From NCBI GenBank assembly GCA_942492815.1, contig OW818658.1, positions 4,526,001 to 4,590,000 on the forward strand: a stretch of 64,000 nucleotides of DNA. The letters run 5' to 3'. Below are positions 32,894 through 41,935 of this stretch, in pieces. A model generated the notes under the pieces. That model searched no databases. It was not told where the DNA came from and saw only the letters and a list, made by a program, of their open reading frames with translations. The position numbers and the translations under genes are program-made. The DNA is from JAEUWI01 sp942492815. GTDB lineage: Bacteria; Hydrogenedentota; Hydrogenedentia; Hydrogenedentales; JAEUWI01. Each line of letters starts with the position of its first letter. The stretch's first letter is position 1.

Positions 32894-33154
32894 ATGCCCA
32901 AGACTAACGACTACGGACCAAGCATCAAGGATCCCGAGCGCTATGAAGCCCTGCGCGAGAAGGGCTACAGCAAAGAGAAATCGGCGCGTATCTCCAACAG
33001 CCCGCGCCACGAAACCGCCGTCAAGGGCGGACAGTCTCCGCCCTACGAAGAATGGAGCAAAGACGACCTCTACGAAAAAGCGAAAGAGGTGGGCATTGAG
33101 CGGTGCTCATCCATGAGAAAAGTCGAACTGATCGACGCCCTGCGCAATCACTAG
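32894..33154 (+). CDS. Small Rho_N-like domain protein 2
   Basis: 86 residues from the ATG at 32894 (AAGGA 9 nt upstream); an ATG at 32885 is in frame but too close to the ribosome binding site. Same two-part plan as its neighbour: YSKEKSARISNSPRHETAVK, then EEWSKDDLYEKAKEVGIERC and MRKVELIDALRNH. It lies 44 nt after gene 1. Confidence 0.8.
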   Translation: MPKTNDYGPSIKDPERYEALREKGYSKEKSARISNSPRHETAVKGGQSPPYEEWSKDDLYEKAKEVGIERCSSMRKVELIDALRNH

Positions 33155-33205
33155 GTTGTCGCGGTTCATTTCCGGAAGCGTTTCCCACAGTAAGGAGTTC
33201 CTACA

Positions 33206-33460
33206 ATGCCACGAAAAGAGGCTCCCAGAGCCAGTCTCAACGATGCTGTACGCCAGGAGAAGCCATCGGCCAAAGGCCTCAGCAGAAGAATCCCCACCCA
33301 GCGCGCCAGCACGCTATTGGAGGCGGAAGAGAAGAGTCAGGCCTCGCCCTATGAGGAATGGAGCAAGCACGACCTGTACGAAAGAGCCGAAGAGGCGGGT
33401 ATCGAAGGCCGCACCCGGATGTCGAAGAAAGATCTCATCAATACCCTGCGGGACTATTGA
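33206..33460 (+). CDS. Small Rho_N-like domain protein 3 (divergent N-terminus)
   Basis: 84 residues, with AAGGAG upstream. The C-terminal module is preserved (EEWSKHDLYERAEEAGIEGR, MSKKDLINTLRDY), but the N-terminal half has lost the KEKSAR-SN motif and is simply Arg/Ser/Ala-rich. It is the last of the tandem array and probably shares a transcript with the other two. Confidence 0.75.
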   Translation: MPRKEAPRASLNDAVRQEKPSAKGLSRRIPTQRASTLLEAEEKSQASPYEEWSKHDLYERAEEAGIEGRTRMSKKDLINTLRDY

Positions 33461-33581
33461 CCGCGACGGACTCGACAGACTTTGCGTAGAACACCCGTTC
33501 GGCGTACCATAGGCCACTCAGGTGGCGGGTCGATGGGTTTTGATCGCAGTGGCGGATGCCAAAGTCTGGAAAGAGATTCCT

Positions 33582-35015
33582 ATGCACACGTGTTTTCGCC
33601 TCGGCGTGATGATTGCCTTGATCGCTTGCAACAGCCTCGTAACCCAGCGCGCGCCCGCGCAGGAAGCCGAAAAAGTCTTCCAGGCGGGCGTGGCCAAGGT
33701 GAACATCACGCCGTGGCTCGGCCTTTCCATCGTGGGCTATATGAACGACCGCAAGGTGGAAGCGATTCACGACGAGATCCATGTCCGCGCGCTCGTGCTG
33801 GACGACGGTACCAATGCCCTCGCTTTCGCCGTCATCGACAGTTGCGCCGTGACGCGGAAGATCATGGACGACGCCAAAGTGCGTGCCCATGCGGCCACGG
33901 GCGTGCCCGTGGAACACATGATGTTTTCCGCCACGCACACCCATTCAGCCCCCTGCACATTTATCGGCTTTCAATCGAAATCCGACCCGGCCTACGACGC
34001 TTTCCTCACGATGCGCCTGGCCGACGCGGTCACGCTCGCATGGAACAAACGCGTCCCCGCGCGCATCGGCTGGGGCGCGGGTTCCGTGCCGGACGAAGTC
34101 TTCAACCGCCGCTGGTTCATGAAAGAGGGCACCATCGGCGAGGACCCCTTCGGCAAGAAGAACGACACCGTGCAGATGAACCCGCCCGTGGGCAGTGAAA
34201 ATCTCGTGAAGCCTGCGGGGCCGACCGATCCCGAAGTGGCCTTCATCGCCGTCCATCGCGCCGACGGTAAGCCCCTCGCGATTCTGGCCAACTATTCCCT
34301 CCACTACGTGGGCGGCACCTTGGGCACCGATATCTCCGCGGACTATTTTGGCGTCTTCTCGGAAGAGATTGGTCGCCTGCTCAACGCCGACGACGAGTTC
34401 GTCGCCATGATGTCCAACGGTACGAGCGGCAACATCAACAACATCAGCTTCGCCGTGCCCCGCCCGGCCCAGGAACCCTACGTGCAGATGAAACTCGTGG
34501 CCGACAAGGTGGCGGCGGAAGTGCACCGCGCCTGGCAGACGGTGGCCTTTCAAGACTGGGTGGCCCTGAGCGCCGCCCAGACCGAGATCGCCCTCGGCGT
34601 GCGCAAGCCCACGGCGGCGGAGGTCGAGGAGGCGAAGGGACTGTTGGCCGCCGCGCAGGGTCGCGAACTCCAGGGCCTGCGCGAGATCTACGCAAACGAA
34701 ACCGTGGCCCTGGCGGACTACCCCGACACCATGCCCCTCATCCTTCAAGCCTTCCAGATCGGCGATCTCGGCATTGCGGCGATCCCCTGCGAAGTCTTCG
34801 TGGAAATCGGCCTCGCCATCAAAGAGAAGACGCCCTTCGGCAAGAGTTTCACCATTGAACTGGCCAATGGCTGCAACGGCTATCTGCCCACGGAAGAGCA
34901 ACACGGCCACGGCGGCTACGAGACCTGGCGCGCCCGTTCGAGCTACCTCGAAGTGACGGCGGCCAACACCATCCAGGCGACTGTGCTGGAGTTGCTGGGC
35001 TCGCTGAAGCAATAG
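33582..35015 (+). CDS. Secreted neutral/alkaline ceramidase-like protein
   Basis: 477 residues from ATG 33582 (GGAAAGAG upstream), with a signal peptide ending APAQ. The mature N-terminus FQAGVAKVNITPWLGLSIVG and the motifs MMFSATHTHSAPC, ILANYSLHYVGG, SADYFGVFSE, MMSNGTSGNINNI and LANGCNGYLPTEEQHGHGGY match the zinc-dependent catalytic domain of the neutral ceramidase family (His-rich zinc site, Ser in the NGTSG loop). The C-terminal immunoglobulin-like domain of true ceramidases is missing, as in the many shorter environmental homologues whose substrate is unknown. Confidence 0.88.
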   Translation: MHTCFRLGVMIALIACNSLVTQRAPAQEAEKVFQAGVAKVNITPWLGLSIVGYMNDRKVEAIHDEIHVRALVLDDGTNALAFAVIDSCAVTRKIMDDAKVRAHAATGVPVEHMMFSATHTHSAPCTFIGFQSKSDPAYDAFLTMRLADAVTLAWNKRVPARIGWGAGSVPDEVFNRRWFMKEGTIGEDPFGKKNDTVQMNPPVGSENLVKPAGPTDPEVAFIAVHRADGKPLAILANYSLHYVGGTLGTDISADYFGVFSEEIGRLLNADDEFVAMMSNGTSGNINNISFAVPRPAQEPYVQMKLVADKVAAEVHRAWQTVAFQDWVALSAAQTEIALGVRKPTAAEVEEAKGLLAAAQGRELQGLREIYANETVALADYPDTMPLILQAFQIGDLGIAAIPCEVFVEIGLAIKEKTPFGKSFTIELANGCNGYLPTEEQHGHGGYETWRARSSYLEVTAANTIQATVLELLGSLKQ

Positions 35016-35040
35016 GACCAGGTTCAACGAGGTTGGCGCA

Positions 35041-35916
35041 TTGGAAGAGATTCGATCGGACAATCTGGATACGTTGTGGGACTTCGGTGATCCCGCGGCC
35101 TCGGCCCAGCGCTTCGAAAGCTTGCTGGGCGATGTTGAAGCGATGCAGCAGCCCATGTTGCGCGCCGAAGCGCAGACCCAATGGGCCCGTGCCCTCGGCC
35201 TGCAGGATCGTTTTGCGGAAGCCCACCGTGTACTGGACGAAATCGACCCAGGCATTGTGGGCGCCAGTCCGCGGGTGCGTGTCCGTTTCATCCTGGAGCG
35301 CGGGCGGGTGTTCAATTCCTCGGGCGAGAAGGCGGAGGCGGTCCCCCTCTTTCTCCAGGCCTGGGAATGCGCCCAGGCCCCCGAGCTGGATTACCATGCC
35401 GTCGACGCCGCCCACATGCTGGCGATAGCCCTGCCGCCCGAGGAACAGCCGCACTGGATGGAGAAGGGCGTCCACCGCGCGGAATCGAGCAATGATCCCA
35501 AGGCGCGCGGCTGGCTGGGTGCCCTCCACAACAACCTGGGCTGGACCCGGCATGACGCGGGGGACTTCGCAGGCGCCCTGGCCTCTTTTGAGGCGGCATT
35601 GGCGGCCTACCTCGAGCGGGGCAAGCCCCGGCAAGTGCGCATCGCGAAATGGACCGTGGCCCGCGCGCTCCGCTCGTTAGGCCGAGTACAGGAGGCCTTG
35701 GAACGGCAAATGTCCCTGCTGGCGGAGCTGGACAGCCTCAACGAGAAAGATGGCTTCGTCCATGAAGAAATTGGCGAGTGCCTTCTGGCGTGCGATCAGC
35801 CTATGGTGGCGGCAAATTATTTTGCGCAAGCCTATACACTCCTTTCCGCCGACGCATGGCTGGCAGCGAATGAAGCCGCCCGAATTGAGAGGCTGCGCGC
35901 ACTCGGATCCGCTTGA
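35041..35916 (+). CDS. TPR-repeat protein
   Basis: 291 residues from a TTG start with GAGG about 7 nt upstream, 25 nt after the ceramidase-like gene. Several tetratricopeptide-like helical pairs are visible (residues about 40-75, 80-115, and GWLGALHNNLGWTRHDAGDF followed by AGALASFEAALAAYLERGK near 160-195, then ARALRSLGRVQEALERQMSL). No signal peptide. It probably serves as a protein-interaction scaffold; the partner is unknown. Cotranscription with the preceding gene is likely. Confidence 0.8.
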   Translation: MEEIRSDNLDTLWDFGDPAASAQRFESLLGDVEAMQQPMLRAEAQTQWARALGLQDRFAEAHRVLDEIDPGIVGASPRVRVRFILERGRVFNSSGEKAEAVPLFLQAWECAQAPELDYHAVDAAHMLAIALPPEEQPHWMEKGVHRAESSNDPKARGWLGALHNNLGWTRHDAGDFAGALASFEAALAAYLERGKPRQVRIAKWTVARALRSLGRVQEALERQMSLLAELDSLNEKDGFVHEEIGECLLACDQPMVAANYFAQAYTLLSADAWLAANEAARIERLRALGSA

Positions 35917-35930
35917 CCTTGGCAAGACAC

Positions 35931-35959
35931 TTGTGTCCAAGCGGGCTATGTGCTATAAA
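35931..35959 (+). promoter_or_regulatory. Promoter-like sequence upstream of the dehydratase gene
   Basis: TTGTGT (35931-35936), 17-nt spacer, TATAAA (35954-35959). It lies about 185 nt before the start of the dehydratase-like gene, leaving a long leader with no recognised riboswitch. Confidence 0.5.
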
Positions 35960-36143
35960 AACAGTTGACAGTGAGCAGCGATTGTCACCACGCACCGCTT
36001 CGGCTAAAGCAGTGCTATCCAGGGCGCTACACATGCGCCCTGGCCCCCTGTCCCGCGGGCGGGTGAATGGCAGAATTTGTTCCCACGCCCGGGCAACCGT
36101 ATGATTTGGAAATCGGACTCCACGAAGCACAGGGATACCCCAC

Positions 36144-37901
36144 ATGAGCCCAACCCGACTTACCGACACCCCTCCCCCCACCCGCGACTACGTGGCCGAA
36201 GCCGTCGAACGCGAACGGCAGCGCCTTTTATCAAAAGCCGGCCTGAACGAGGGCCCGAAGAAGCATTTCAAGCGCCCGGCGGAGCACCCCTTCACAAAAA
36301 AAGACCGCGAGACGAATACCGTCCTCTTCGGCGGGTTTACCCTGCGTCACGAGCGCCTGCTCCAGGCGGCCATGGGCTCCCTGGGCTACAACCTTTCCAT
36401 CGTGCCCACGCCCATTAAAGCGGACTTCCAGGCGGGCAAGGAATACGGCAACAACGGCCAGTGCAACCCCACCTATTTCACCGTGGGCGCGCTGGTGAAT
36501 TACCTGAAGGACCTGCGGGACAACCAGGGCGTCCCCACGGAAGATATTCTCAAGAATTACATGTACATCACCGCCGGCTCCTGCGGTCCCTGCCGCTTCG
36601 GCATGTACGAGGCCGAGTATCGCCTCGCACTGCGCAACAGCGGCTTCGACGGCTTCCGCGTGATGTTGTTCCAGCAGCAGGGCGGCCTGGGCCAGTCCGC
36701 GGAAGATGCCGGTCTGGAGCTCAACATCGACTTTGCGATGCGCCTGCTCAATGGCATCATGATGGGCGATCTGCTCAACGAAGTGGCCTATCAGCTCCGG
36801 CCCTATGAAGCTGAGCCCGGCATGGTGAATCGCGCCTTTGAAATGGCCATGGAGCACATCTGCACCGAGATGCGCACGGCCGGCGACAAAGTGGGTACGG
36901 CGCCCGGCTGGTGGAAGCACCTGCCCGCAGATTGGCGCAAAAAAGATGCGGCGAAGATTCTTCAGCAGCGCTGGGAGCCCTTCTACGTTAATTTGATAGC
37001 CGAAGCGCGCGAAATCATCGAAGCCAACGTGCGCGTCGATTTCACGCGGCCGAAACCCATCTGCAAGGTCACGGGCGAATTCTGGGCCCAGACCACCGAG
37101 GGCGACGGCAACTTCCACATGTTCGAATTCCTGGAGTCGCAAGGCTCCGAAGTACTCGTGGAGACCATCACCACCTGGGTGAACTACCTCATCAATCAGT
37201 CGCGTGGCAAGATCGTGGACACGAAGGGCCTGAACTATCCCAAGGGCTTTTTGGGCAAGCTGCGCGGTGGCATCGGCCATCGCATCAAGCTCGCGCGCAT
37301 CAACGTCGCAAAGTATTTCCTGAACCGAGAGTACGACCGCCTCCGCGCGGCTCTGGGCGGCACGGCCCACGCGCAAGTGTGTCAGCTTGAGCTCCAGCGG
37401 ATGGGCCACCCCTATTACAACAGCAAGGCGGCGGGCGGCGAGGGCCACCTGGAGGTCGCGAAGAACATCTACTACGCGAACAAAAGCCTCGCCCACATGG
37501 TGATGAGCCTGAAGCCCTTCGGCTGCATGCCCTCGGCGCAATCCGACGGAGCGCAGGCTGCGGTTACCTCTCACTTCCCCGACATGATCTACATCCCCAT
37601 TGAAACCTCCGGCGAGGGCGACGTGAACGCCCACAGCCGCGCGCAGATGGCCCTGGGGGAGGCGAAGCTCAAGTGCAAGCAGGAATTCCAACAGTGCACG
37701 AAGCGCTGCGGCTACACCCTGGATCAGATCCGCGCGTATGTTGCGGCACACCCTGAACTGCAGGTGCCGATCCAGCACCTGCCCCACTATGAGGGCGTGG
37801 TGAGCCGCGCGGCAAATTTCGTACTGTATGTGGCGGAGTTGATGAAGAAGGACACGACGTGGAAGGTGGAGCATGAGGCGGAGCGCAGAGCGGCGGTGTA
37901 G
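36144..37901 (+). CDS. 2-hydroxyacyl-CoA dehydratase-like protein (COG3581-type)
   Basis: 585 residues. The central region holds conserved Cys motifs of the family (GNNGQCNPTYFTVG; AGSCGPCRFGMYEAEYRL) and HPYYNSKAAGGEGHLEVAKN. LKPFGCMPSAQSDGAQAAV and PIETSGEGDVNAHSRAQMAL lie near the end. It resembles the HgdB/HgdC-related proteins that accept an electron from an ATP-driven activase, using a [4Fe-4S] cluster. The large activase is encoded next, so the pair should work together. The physiological substrate of this subgroup is not established. Confidence 0.82.
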   Translation: MSPTRLTDTPPPTRDYVAEAVERERQRLLSKAGLNEGPKKHFKRPAEHPFTKKDRETNTVLFGGFTLRHERLLQAAMGSLGYNLSIVPTPIKADFQAGKEYGNNGQCNPTYFTVGALVNYLKDLRDNQGVPTEDILKNYMYITAGSCGPCRFGMYEAEYRLALRNSGFDGFRVMLFQQQGGLGQSAEDAGLELNIDFAMRLLNGIMMGDLLNEVAYQLRPYEAEPGMVNRAFEMAMEHICTEMRTAGDKVGTAPGWWKHLPADWRKKDAAKILQQRWEPFYVNLIAEAREIIEANVRVDFTRPKPICKVTGEFWAQTTEGDGNFHMFEFLESQGSEVLVETITTWVNYLINQSRGKIVDTKGLNYPKGFLGKLRGGIGHRIKLARINVAKYFLNREYDRLRAALGGTAHAQVCQLELQRMGHPYYNSKAAGGEGHLEVAKNIYYANKSLAHMVMSLKPFGCMPSAQSDGAQAAVTSHFPDMIYIPIETSGEGDVNAHSRAQMALGEAKLKCKQEFQQCTKRCGYTLDQIRAYVAAHPELQVPIQHLPHYEGVVSRAANFVLYVAELMKKDTTWKVEHEAERRAAV

Positions 37902-37906
37902 TTGAC

Positions 37907-38019
37907 AGTCTGGAGTCTGGAGTCTGGAGTCTGGAGCACAGGGACAGCAGAGACTTTAGAGACGGCAGTGACCTTGAATGGTCCCTCACCTGCTGTTGCT
38001 GCCGTCCCTGTCGTCCCTG
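37907..38019. repeat. Heptamer array followed by nonamer-phased hairpin (copy d)
   Basis: Four tandem AGTCTGG units (37907-37934), then GGGAC-type left arm 37937-37972 and GTCCC-type right arm 37981-38019, imperfect reverse complements. It occupies most of the gap between the dehydratase-like and activase genes, so it could affect their relative expression. Confidence 0.85.
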
Positions 38020-38079
38020 AAACCAAACAGAGTAAGTGGCGCTTCTCGGGTGCCTCTTCATAGATCAGGAAACATCATC

Positions 38080-41000
38080 ATGGGCTGTTGCAGCACGAAA
38101 ACATCGACCTCCGGCGGATGCAGCACGGGCAGTTGCTCCACGCCCGCCGCGGAGCCGGCCCCGGTCGCGAAATCTTCCTGCGGCTCGGGCGGCAGTTGCG
38201 GTTGCGGCAGTAAAGCCTCTCCCCCGCCGCCACCCCTTCGCGCCCCGAACCATGTCTTCGTCCCTTTCCAGGGTACCGTCGAATACCCCCAGGGTCTATT
38301 CATGGGCCTCGACGTCGGCAGCACCACGGTGAAGGCGGTCGTCATCGACCCCGCCACGGATGAAATCCTCTGGAAGGATTACCAGCGCCACGAGACGAAA
38401 CAGCCCGAGAAGTGCTTGGAATTGCTCGAAGCGATCCACGGCGCTTTCCCCGGCGTGCCAAACAACGCCCTGCGCATTTTCATCACCGGTTCCGGCGGCA
38501 CGGCCGTCGGGCGCCACATCGGCGCGCGCTTCGTGCAAGAGGTCAACGCTGTATCCCTCGCGGTGGAAAAGCTCTACCCCGATGTCATGAGCGTCATCGA
38601 GCTCGGCGGACAGGACGCGAAGATCATCGTCTTCAAGGAAAACGAAGAAGGCGGCGGCAAGAAAAAAATCCCCTCAATGAACGACAAGTGCGCGGGCGGC
38701 ACGGGCGCGGTAATCGACAAGATCAACGCGAAGCTCCGCATCCCCGCCGAGCGGCTGAGCCAGATGGGCTATGTGGGCCACAAACTCCACCCCGTCGCGG
38801 GTAAGTGCGGCGTGTTCGCGGAGACCGATATCAACGGTCTCCAGAAACAGAGCGTGCCTTCGGAAGAGTTGATGGCCTCCCTCTTCGAGTCCATCATCCA
38901 GCAGAATCTCTCCGTACTCACGCGCGGCCACACGCTCCTGCCCAACGTGCTCCTTCTCGGCGGCCCGAACTGCTACGTGAAGGGCATGGCCGAATGCTGG
39001 CGCTACAATATCCCACTCATCTGGAAAGAGCGCAATGTCGAAGTGCCCGATCGCCCGATTGAAGAACTGATCAAGGTACCGGACAACGCCCAGTACTTCG
39101 CGGCCATCGGTGCAGTGGAATTCGGTAAGTCCGAGGTGGACGACGACATCAACATGGGCGTCTTCCAGGGCACAGAACAGCTTGATTGGTACCTCAATAT
39201 CGGCCGCATCCAGGAGAAAAAGGCGGCGGGCCGCACGGGCCTGGCGAAGACCCAGGAAGAGCTCGACGACTTTAACCAGCGCTACGCGATTGAGTCGTGG
39301 GAGCCCTTCGCCTACACGCCCGGCACGGTAGTGGAAGGCTTCATCGGCATCGATGGCGGATCGACCAGCACGAAGGCCGTGCTCATCGATCACCACAAAA
39401 ATATCACCGCGAAGGTCTATCAGCTTTCCAAAGGCAACCCCATCGAAGACACGATGGACATCCTCGCCCAATTGGAGGAGAAGATTTCCGAACAGGGCTG
39501 CACGCTGAAGGTCTTGGGCGTGGGCACGACGGGCTACGCCAAAGACGTGCTTAAGGACGTGCTCAACGCCGACGTGGCCCTGGTGGAAACGGTGGCCCAC
39601 ACCCAGAGCGGCCTCCACTTCTACCCCGACGCGGACGTGATCTGCGACGTGGGCGGCCAGGACATCAAGGTTATCATCCTGCGCAACGGCGCGGTGAAGG
39701 ACTTCAAGCTCAACACCCAGTGCTCCGCGGGCAACGGCTATTTCCTCCAATCCACGGCGCAGGATTTCGGCGTGGACGTGAAGAAGTATGCCGATGTGGC
39801 CTTCAAGGCCGAGGCCATGCCAGAGTTCGGTTACGGCTGCGCGGTGTTCATGCAATCCGACATTGTGGACTTCCAGCGCCAGGGCTGGCAGGCCCAGGAA
39901 ATCATGGCGGGCCTGGCCGACGTACTGCCGAAGAATATCTGGCTCTACGTCTCCCAGATTCCCAACCTGCCCAAACTCGGCAGCACCTTCATCCTCCAGG
40001 GCGGCACGCAGAACAACATGGCCGCCGTGAAATCGCAGGTCGATTTTATCTCCAGCCGCTTCCACGGTACGGGCATCGAGCCCCGCATCGTGGTCCACAA
40101 ACACTGCGGCGAATCGGGCGCGATCGGCGCGGCCTTCGAGGCCCACCGCCTCGCCACGGAACAGGGACGTCGCACGTCCTTCATCGGCCTCGCGGCGGTG
40201 CGCTCCATTGAATTCCGCACCACGCGAGATGAAAACACCCGTTGCTACTTCTGCAAGAACAACTGCCTGCGCACCTTCATCGACGTGAAGTCGGAGGCCT
40301 CAAAAACGGCCGAATCCATCGCCGTCGAAGCCAGCACGATGAAGATCAACACCTCCACCGTGAGCCACACGCGGCTGAAACGCGGCGCGAGCGAAGAAGA
40401 GAAAAAGTCGCCGGATTTCGAGTCCAAAGTGCCGCTGGCCGAAGACGAGCAGCGCCTCATCATCGCCACCTGCGAAAAAGGCACCGTGGAAGACATCGCG
40501 GACATGAAACACATCAAGAAGGGCCTGGACGACATCAAGGATCGCTTCCCGAACCTCGTGGAGCATTCGGCCACCAAAGCCTTCATGGCGGTCACGGTGG
40601 ACTCCGTCGCGGACACGCTGCCCGAAGTTCGCTGGCACCAGCGCGGCAAAAAGCGCGCGGCCCTGCTGGCCCGACGCGCGGCCATGGAGAAGCGCGGCGA
40701 GATTCGCATCGGTATGCCCAAGGTCTTGAATATGTACTCCCAGGCCCCGTTTTTCATGGCCTTTTTTCAGAGTCTCGGCATCAAGGATCGCAACCTCGTC
40801 TGGTCGGATTACACGAGCGAGGGCCTCTACAAGGAAGGTGCAAAGCGCGGCAGCATCGACCCCTGCTTCCCGAGTAAGGTGGGCATCCCCCACGTTCACA
40901 ACTTGCTCTACCACAAGCACAAGCCGAAAAAGCCCCTGGATTACATCCTCTTCCCCATGGTGGACTCCTTCCCCACCTGGCTGGAGAATCTCCTGGGCAG

Positions 41001-41856
41001 CCGCGCGTGCCCCACGGTCACGGCGACGCCCGAAGCGGTCCATGCCGCCTTCACAAAAGAGAGCGATCTCTTCGCGGAGAAGGGCATCGTCTACAAGAAG
41101 ACCTTCGTCAACATGGACAACGGCCCGCTGTGTGCGCGACAGATGTTCGAAGACTGGGGCCCGGAGTTGGGCCTCTCCGAAGAAGAAGCCATCCGCGCGA
41201 CGGAGGTCGGCCTGAAAGCCCTGGAAGACTTTTACCAGGCGCGGCGCGACGAGGCCCGGGCGATGCTCGACACCCTGGAGCGCGAGCAGCGTCTTGGTAT
41301 CGTGCTCCTCGCCCGGCCATACCACAACGATCCCGGTATCAACCACGAGATCATGGACGAGTTCCAGAAGCTCGGCTACCCGATCTTCACCCAGGACAGT
41401 CTCCCGATTGACGACGATATCATCGAGCGGCTCTTCGGCGAGGAGGTGGCGCGGGGCGAGATAACGAGCGGCTTCGATATTCACGATGTGTGGAAGAACA
41501 GCTACTCCGAAAATACCTCACGCAAGGTGTGGGCCGCGAAGTATGTGGCCCGCCACCCCAACCTTGTGGCGCTGGAACTGAGCAACTTCAAGTGTGGTCA
41601 CGATGCGCCCATCTACACCGTGATCGAGGAGATCGTGGAGAATTCGGGCACGCCCTTCTTCTACTTCAAGGACATCGACGAGAACAAGCCCCAGGGCGCG
41701 ATCAAGATCCGCGTGGAGACGATTGGCTACTTTCTGAAGCGCTACCGCGAGACGATGCTGGACAAGACGCGCAAACGCGAAGAGATCGAGCGGGAACTGG
41801 CGACCTTCGAGGATGCCCTGCGGAATCCGGAAGAGGAAATGGCGGCGGCGTCGTAA
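38080..41856 (+). CDS. Double BadF/BcrA-type activase fused to a DUF2229-like domain
   Basis: 1258 residues from ATG 38080 (AGGA 10 nt upstream). Order: Cys/Gly-rich N-terminus (Cys at 3, 4, 14, 19, 34, 40, 42); first ASKHA ATPase LFMGLDVGSTTVKAVVIDPA with NDKCAGGTGAVIDK (cluster-ligand Cys) and AGKCGVFAETD; second ASKHA domain FIGIDGGSTSTKAVLIDHHK with NTQCSAGNGYFLQS and YGCAVFMQSD; a CYFCKNNCLRTFIDV motif; then the DUF2229-like region (IRIGMPKVLNMYSQAPFFMA, GSIDPCFPSKVGIPHVHNLL, LLARPYHNDPGINHEI). Activases of this family couple ATP hydrolysis to low-potential electron transfer to a dehydratase or reductase. Most proteins of this type have the same fused layout; the Cys-rich start is unusual. 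Confidence 0.88.
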   Translation: MGCCSTKTSTSGGCSTGSCSTPAAEPAPVAKSSCGSGGSCGCGSKASPPPPPLRAPNHVFVPFQGTVEYPQGLFMGLDVGSTTVKAVVIDPATDEILWKDYQRHETKQPEKCLELLEAIHGAFPGVPNNALRIFITGSGGTAVGRHIGARFVQEVNAVSLAVEKLYPDVMSVIELGGQDAKIIVFKENEEGGGKKKIPSMNDKCAGGTGAVIDKINAKLRIPAERLSQMGYVGHKLHPVAGKCGVFAETDINGLQKQSVPSEELMASLFESIIQQNLSVLTRGHTLLPNVLLLGGPNCYVKGMAECWRYNIPLIWKERNVEVPDRPIEELIKVPDNAQYFAAIGAVEFGKSEVDDDINMGVFQGTEQLDWYLNIGRIQEKKAAGRTGLAKTQEELDDFNQRYAIESWEPFAYTPGTVVEGFIGIDGGSTSTKAVLIDHHKNITAKVYQLSKGNPIEDTMDILAQLEEKISEQGCTLKVLGVGTTGYAKDVLKDVLNADVALVETVAHTQSGLHFYPDADVICDVGGQDIKVIILRNGAVKDFKLNTQCSAGNGYFLQSTAQDFGVDVKKYADVAFKAEAMPEFGYGCAVFMQSDIVDFQRQGWQAQEIMAGLADVLPKNIWLYVSQIPNLPKLGSTFILQGGTQNNMAAVKSQVDFISSRFHGTGIEPRIVVHKHCGESGAIGAAFEAHRLATEQGRRTSFIGLAAVRSIEFRTTRDENTRCYFCKNNCLRTFIDVKSEASKTAESIAVEASTMKINTSTVSHTRLKRGASEEEKKSPDFESKVPLAEDEQRLIIATCEKGTVEDIADMKHIKKGLDDIKDRFPNLVEHSATKAFMAVTVDSVADTLPEVRWHQRGKKRAALLARRAAMEKRGEIRIGMPKVLNMYSQAPFFMAFFQSLGIKDRNLVWSDYTSEGLYKEGAKRGSIDPCFPSKVGIPHVHNLLYHKHKPKKPLDYILFPMVDSFPTWLENLLGSRACPTVTATPEAVHAAFTKESDLFAEKGIVYKKTFVNMDNGPLCARQMFEDWGPELGLSEEEAIRATEVGLKALEDFYQARRDEARAMLDTLEREQRLGIVLLARPYHNDPGINHEIMDEFQKLGYPIFTQDSLPIDDDIIERLFGEEVARGEITSGFDIHDVWKNSYSENTSRKVWAAKYVARHPNLVALELSNFKCGHDAPIYTVIEEIVENSGTPFFYFKDIDENKPQGAIKIRVETIGYFLKRYRETMLDKTRKREEIERELATFEDALRNPEEEMAAAS

Positions 41857-41872
41857 TTGGCGGAACTACTTT

Positions 41873-41935
41873 AAGACCGATTCGACGGATAGGACCGATA
41901 GTGGCAAATCCGTCCTATCAGTCTTATCCGTCTTG
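41873..41935. repeat. Nonamer-phased inverted repeat (GACNGAT/ATCNGTC type)
   Basis: Left arm 41873-41901 (GACCGATTCGACGGATAGGA) and right arm 41908-41935 (ATCCGTCCTATCAGTCTTAT onward) with about 9-nt units. It lies between the convergent activase and RND genes and covers the last codons of the latter. It may act as a bidirectional stop signal. Confidence 0.7.
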
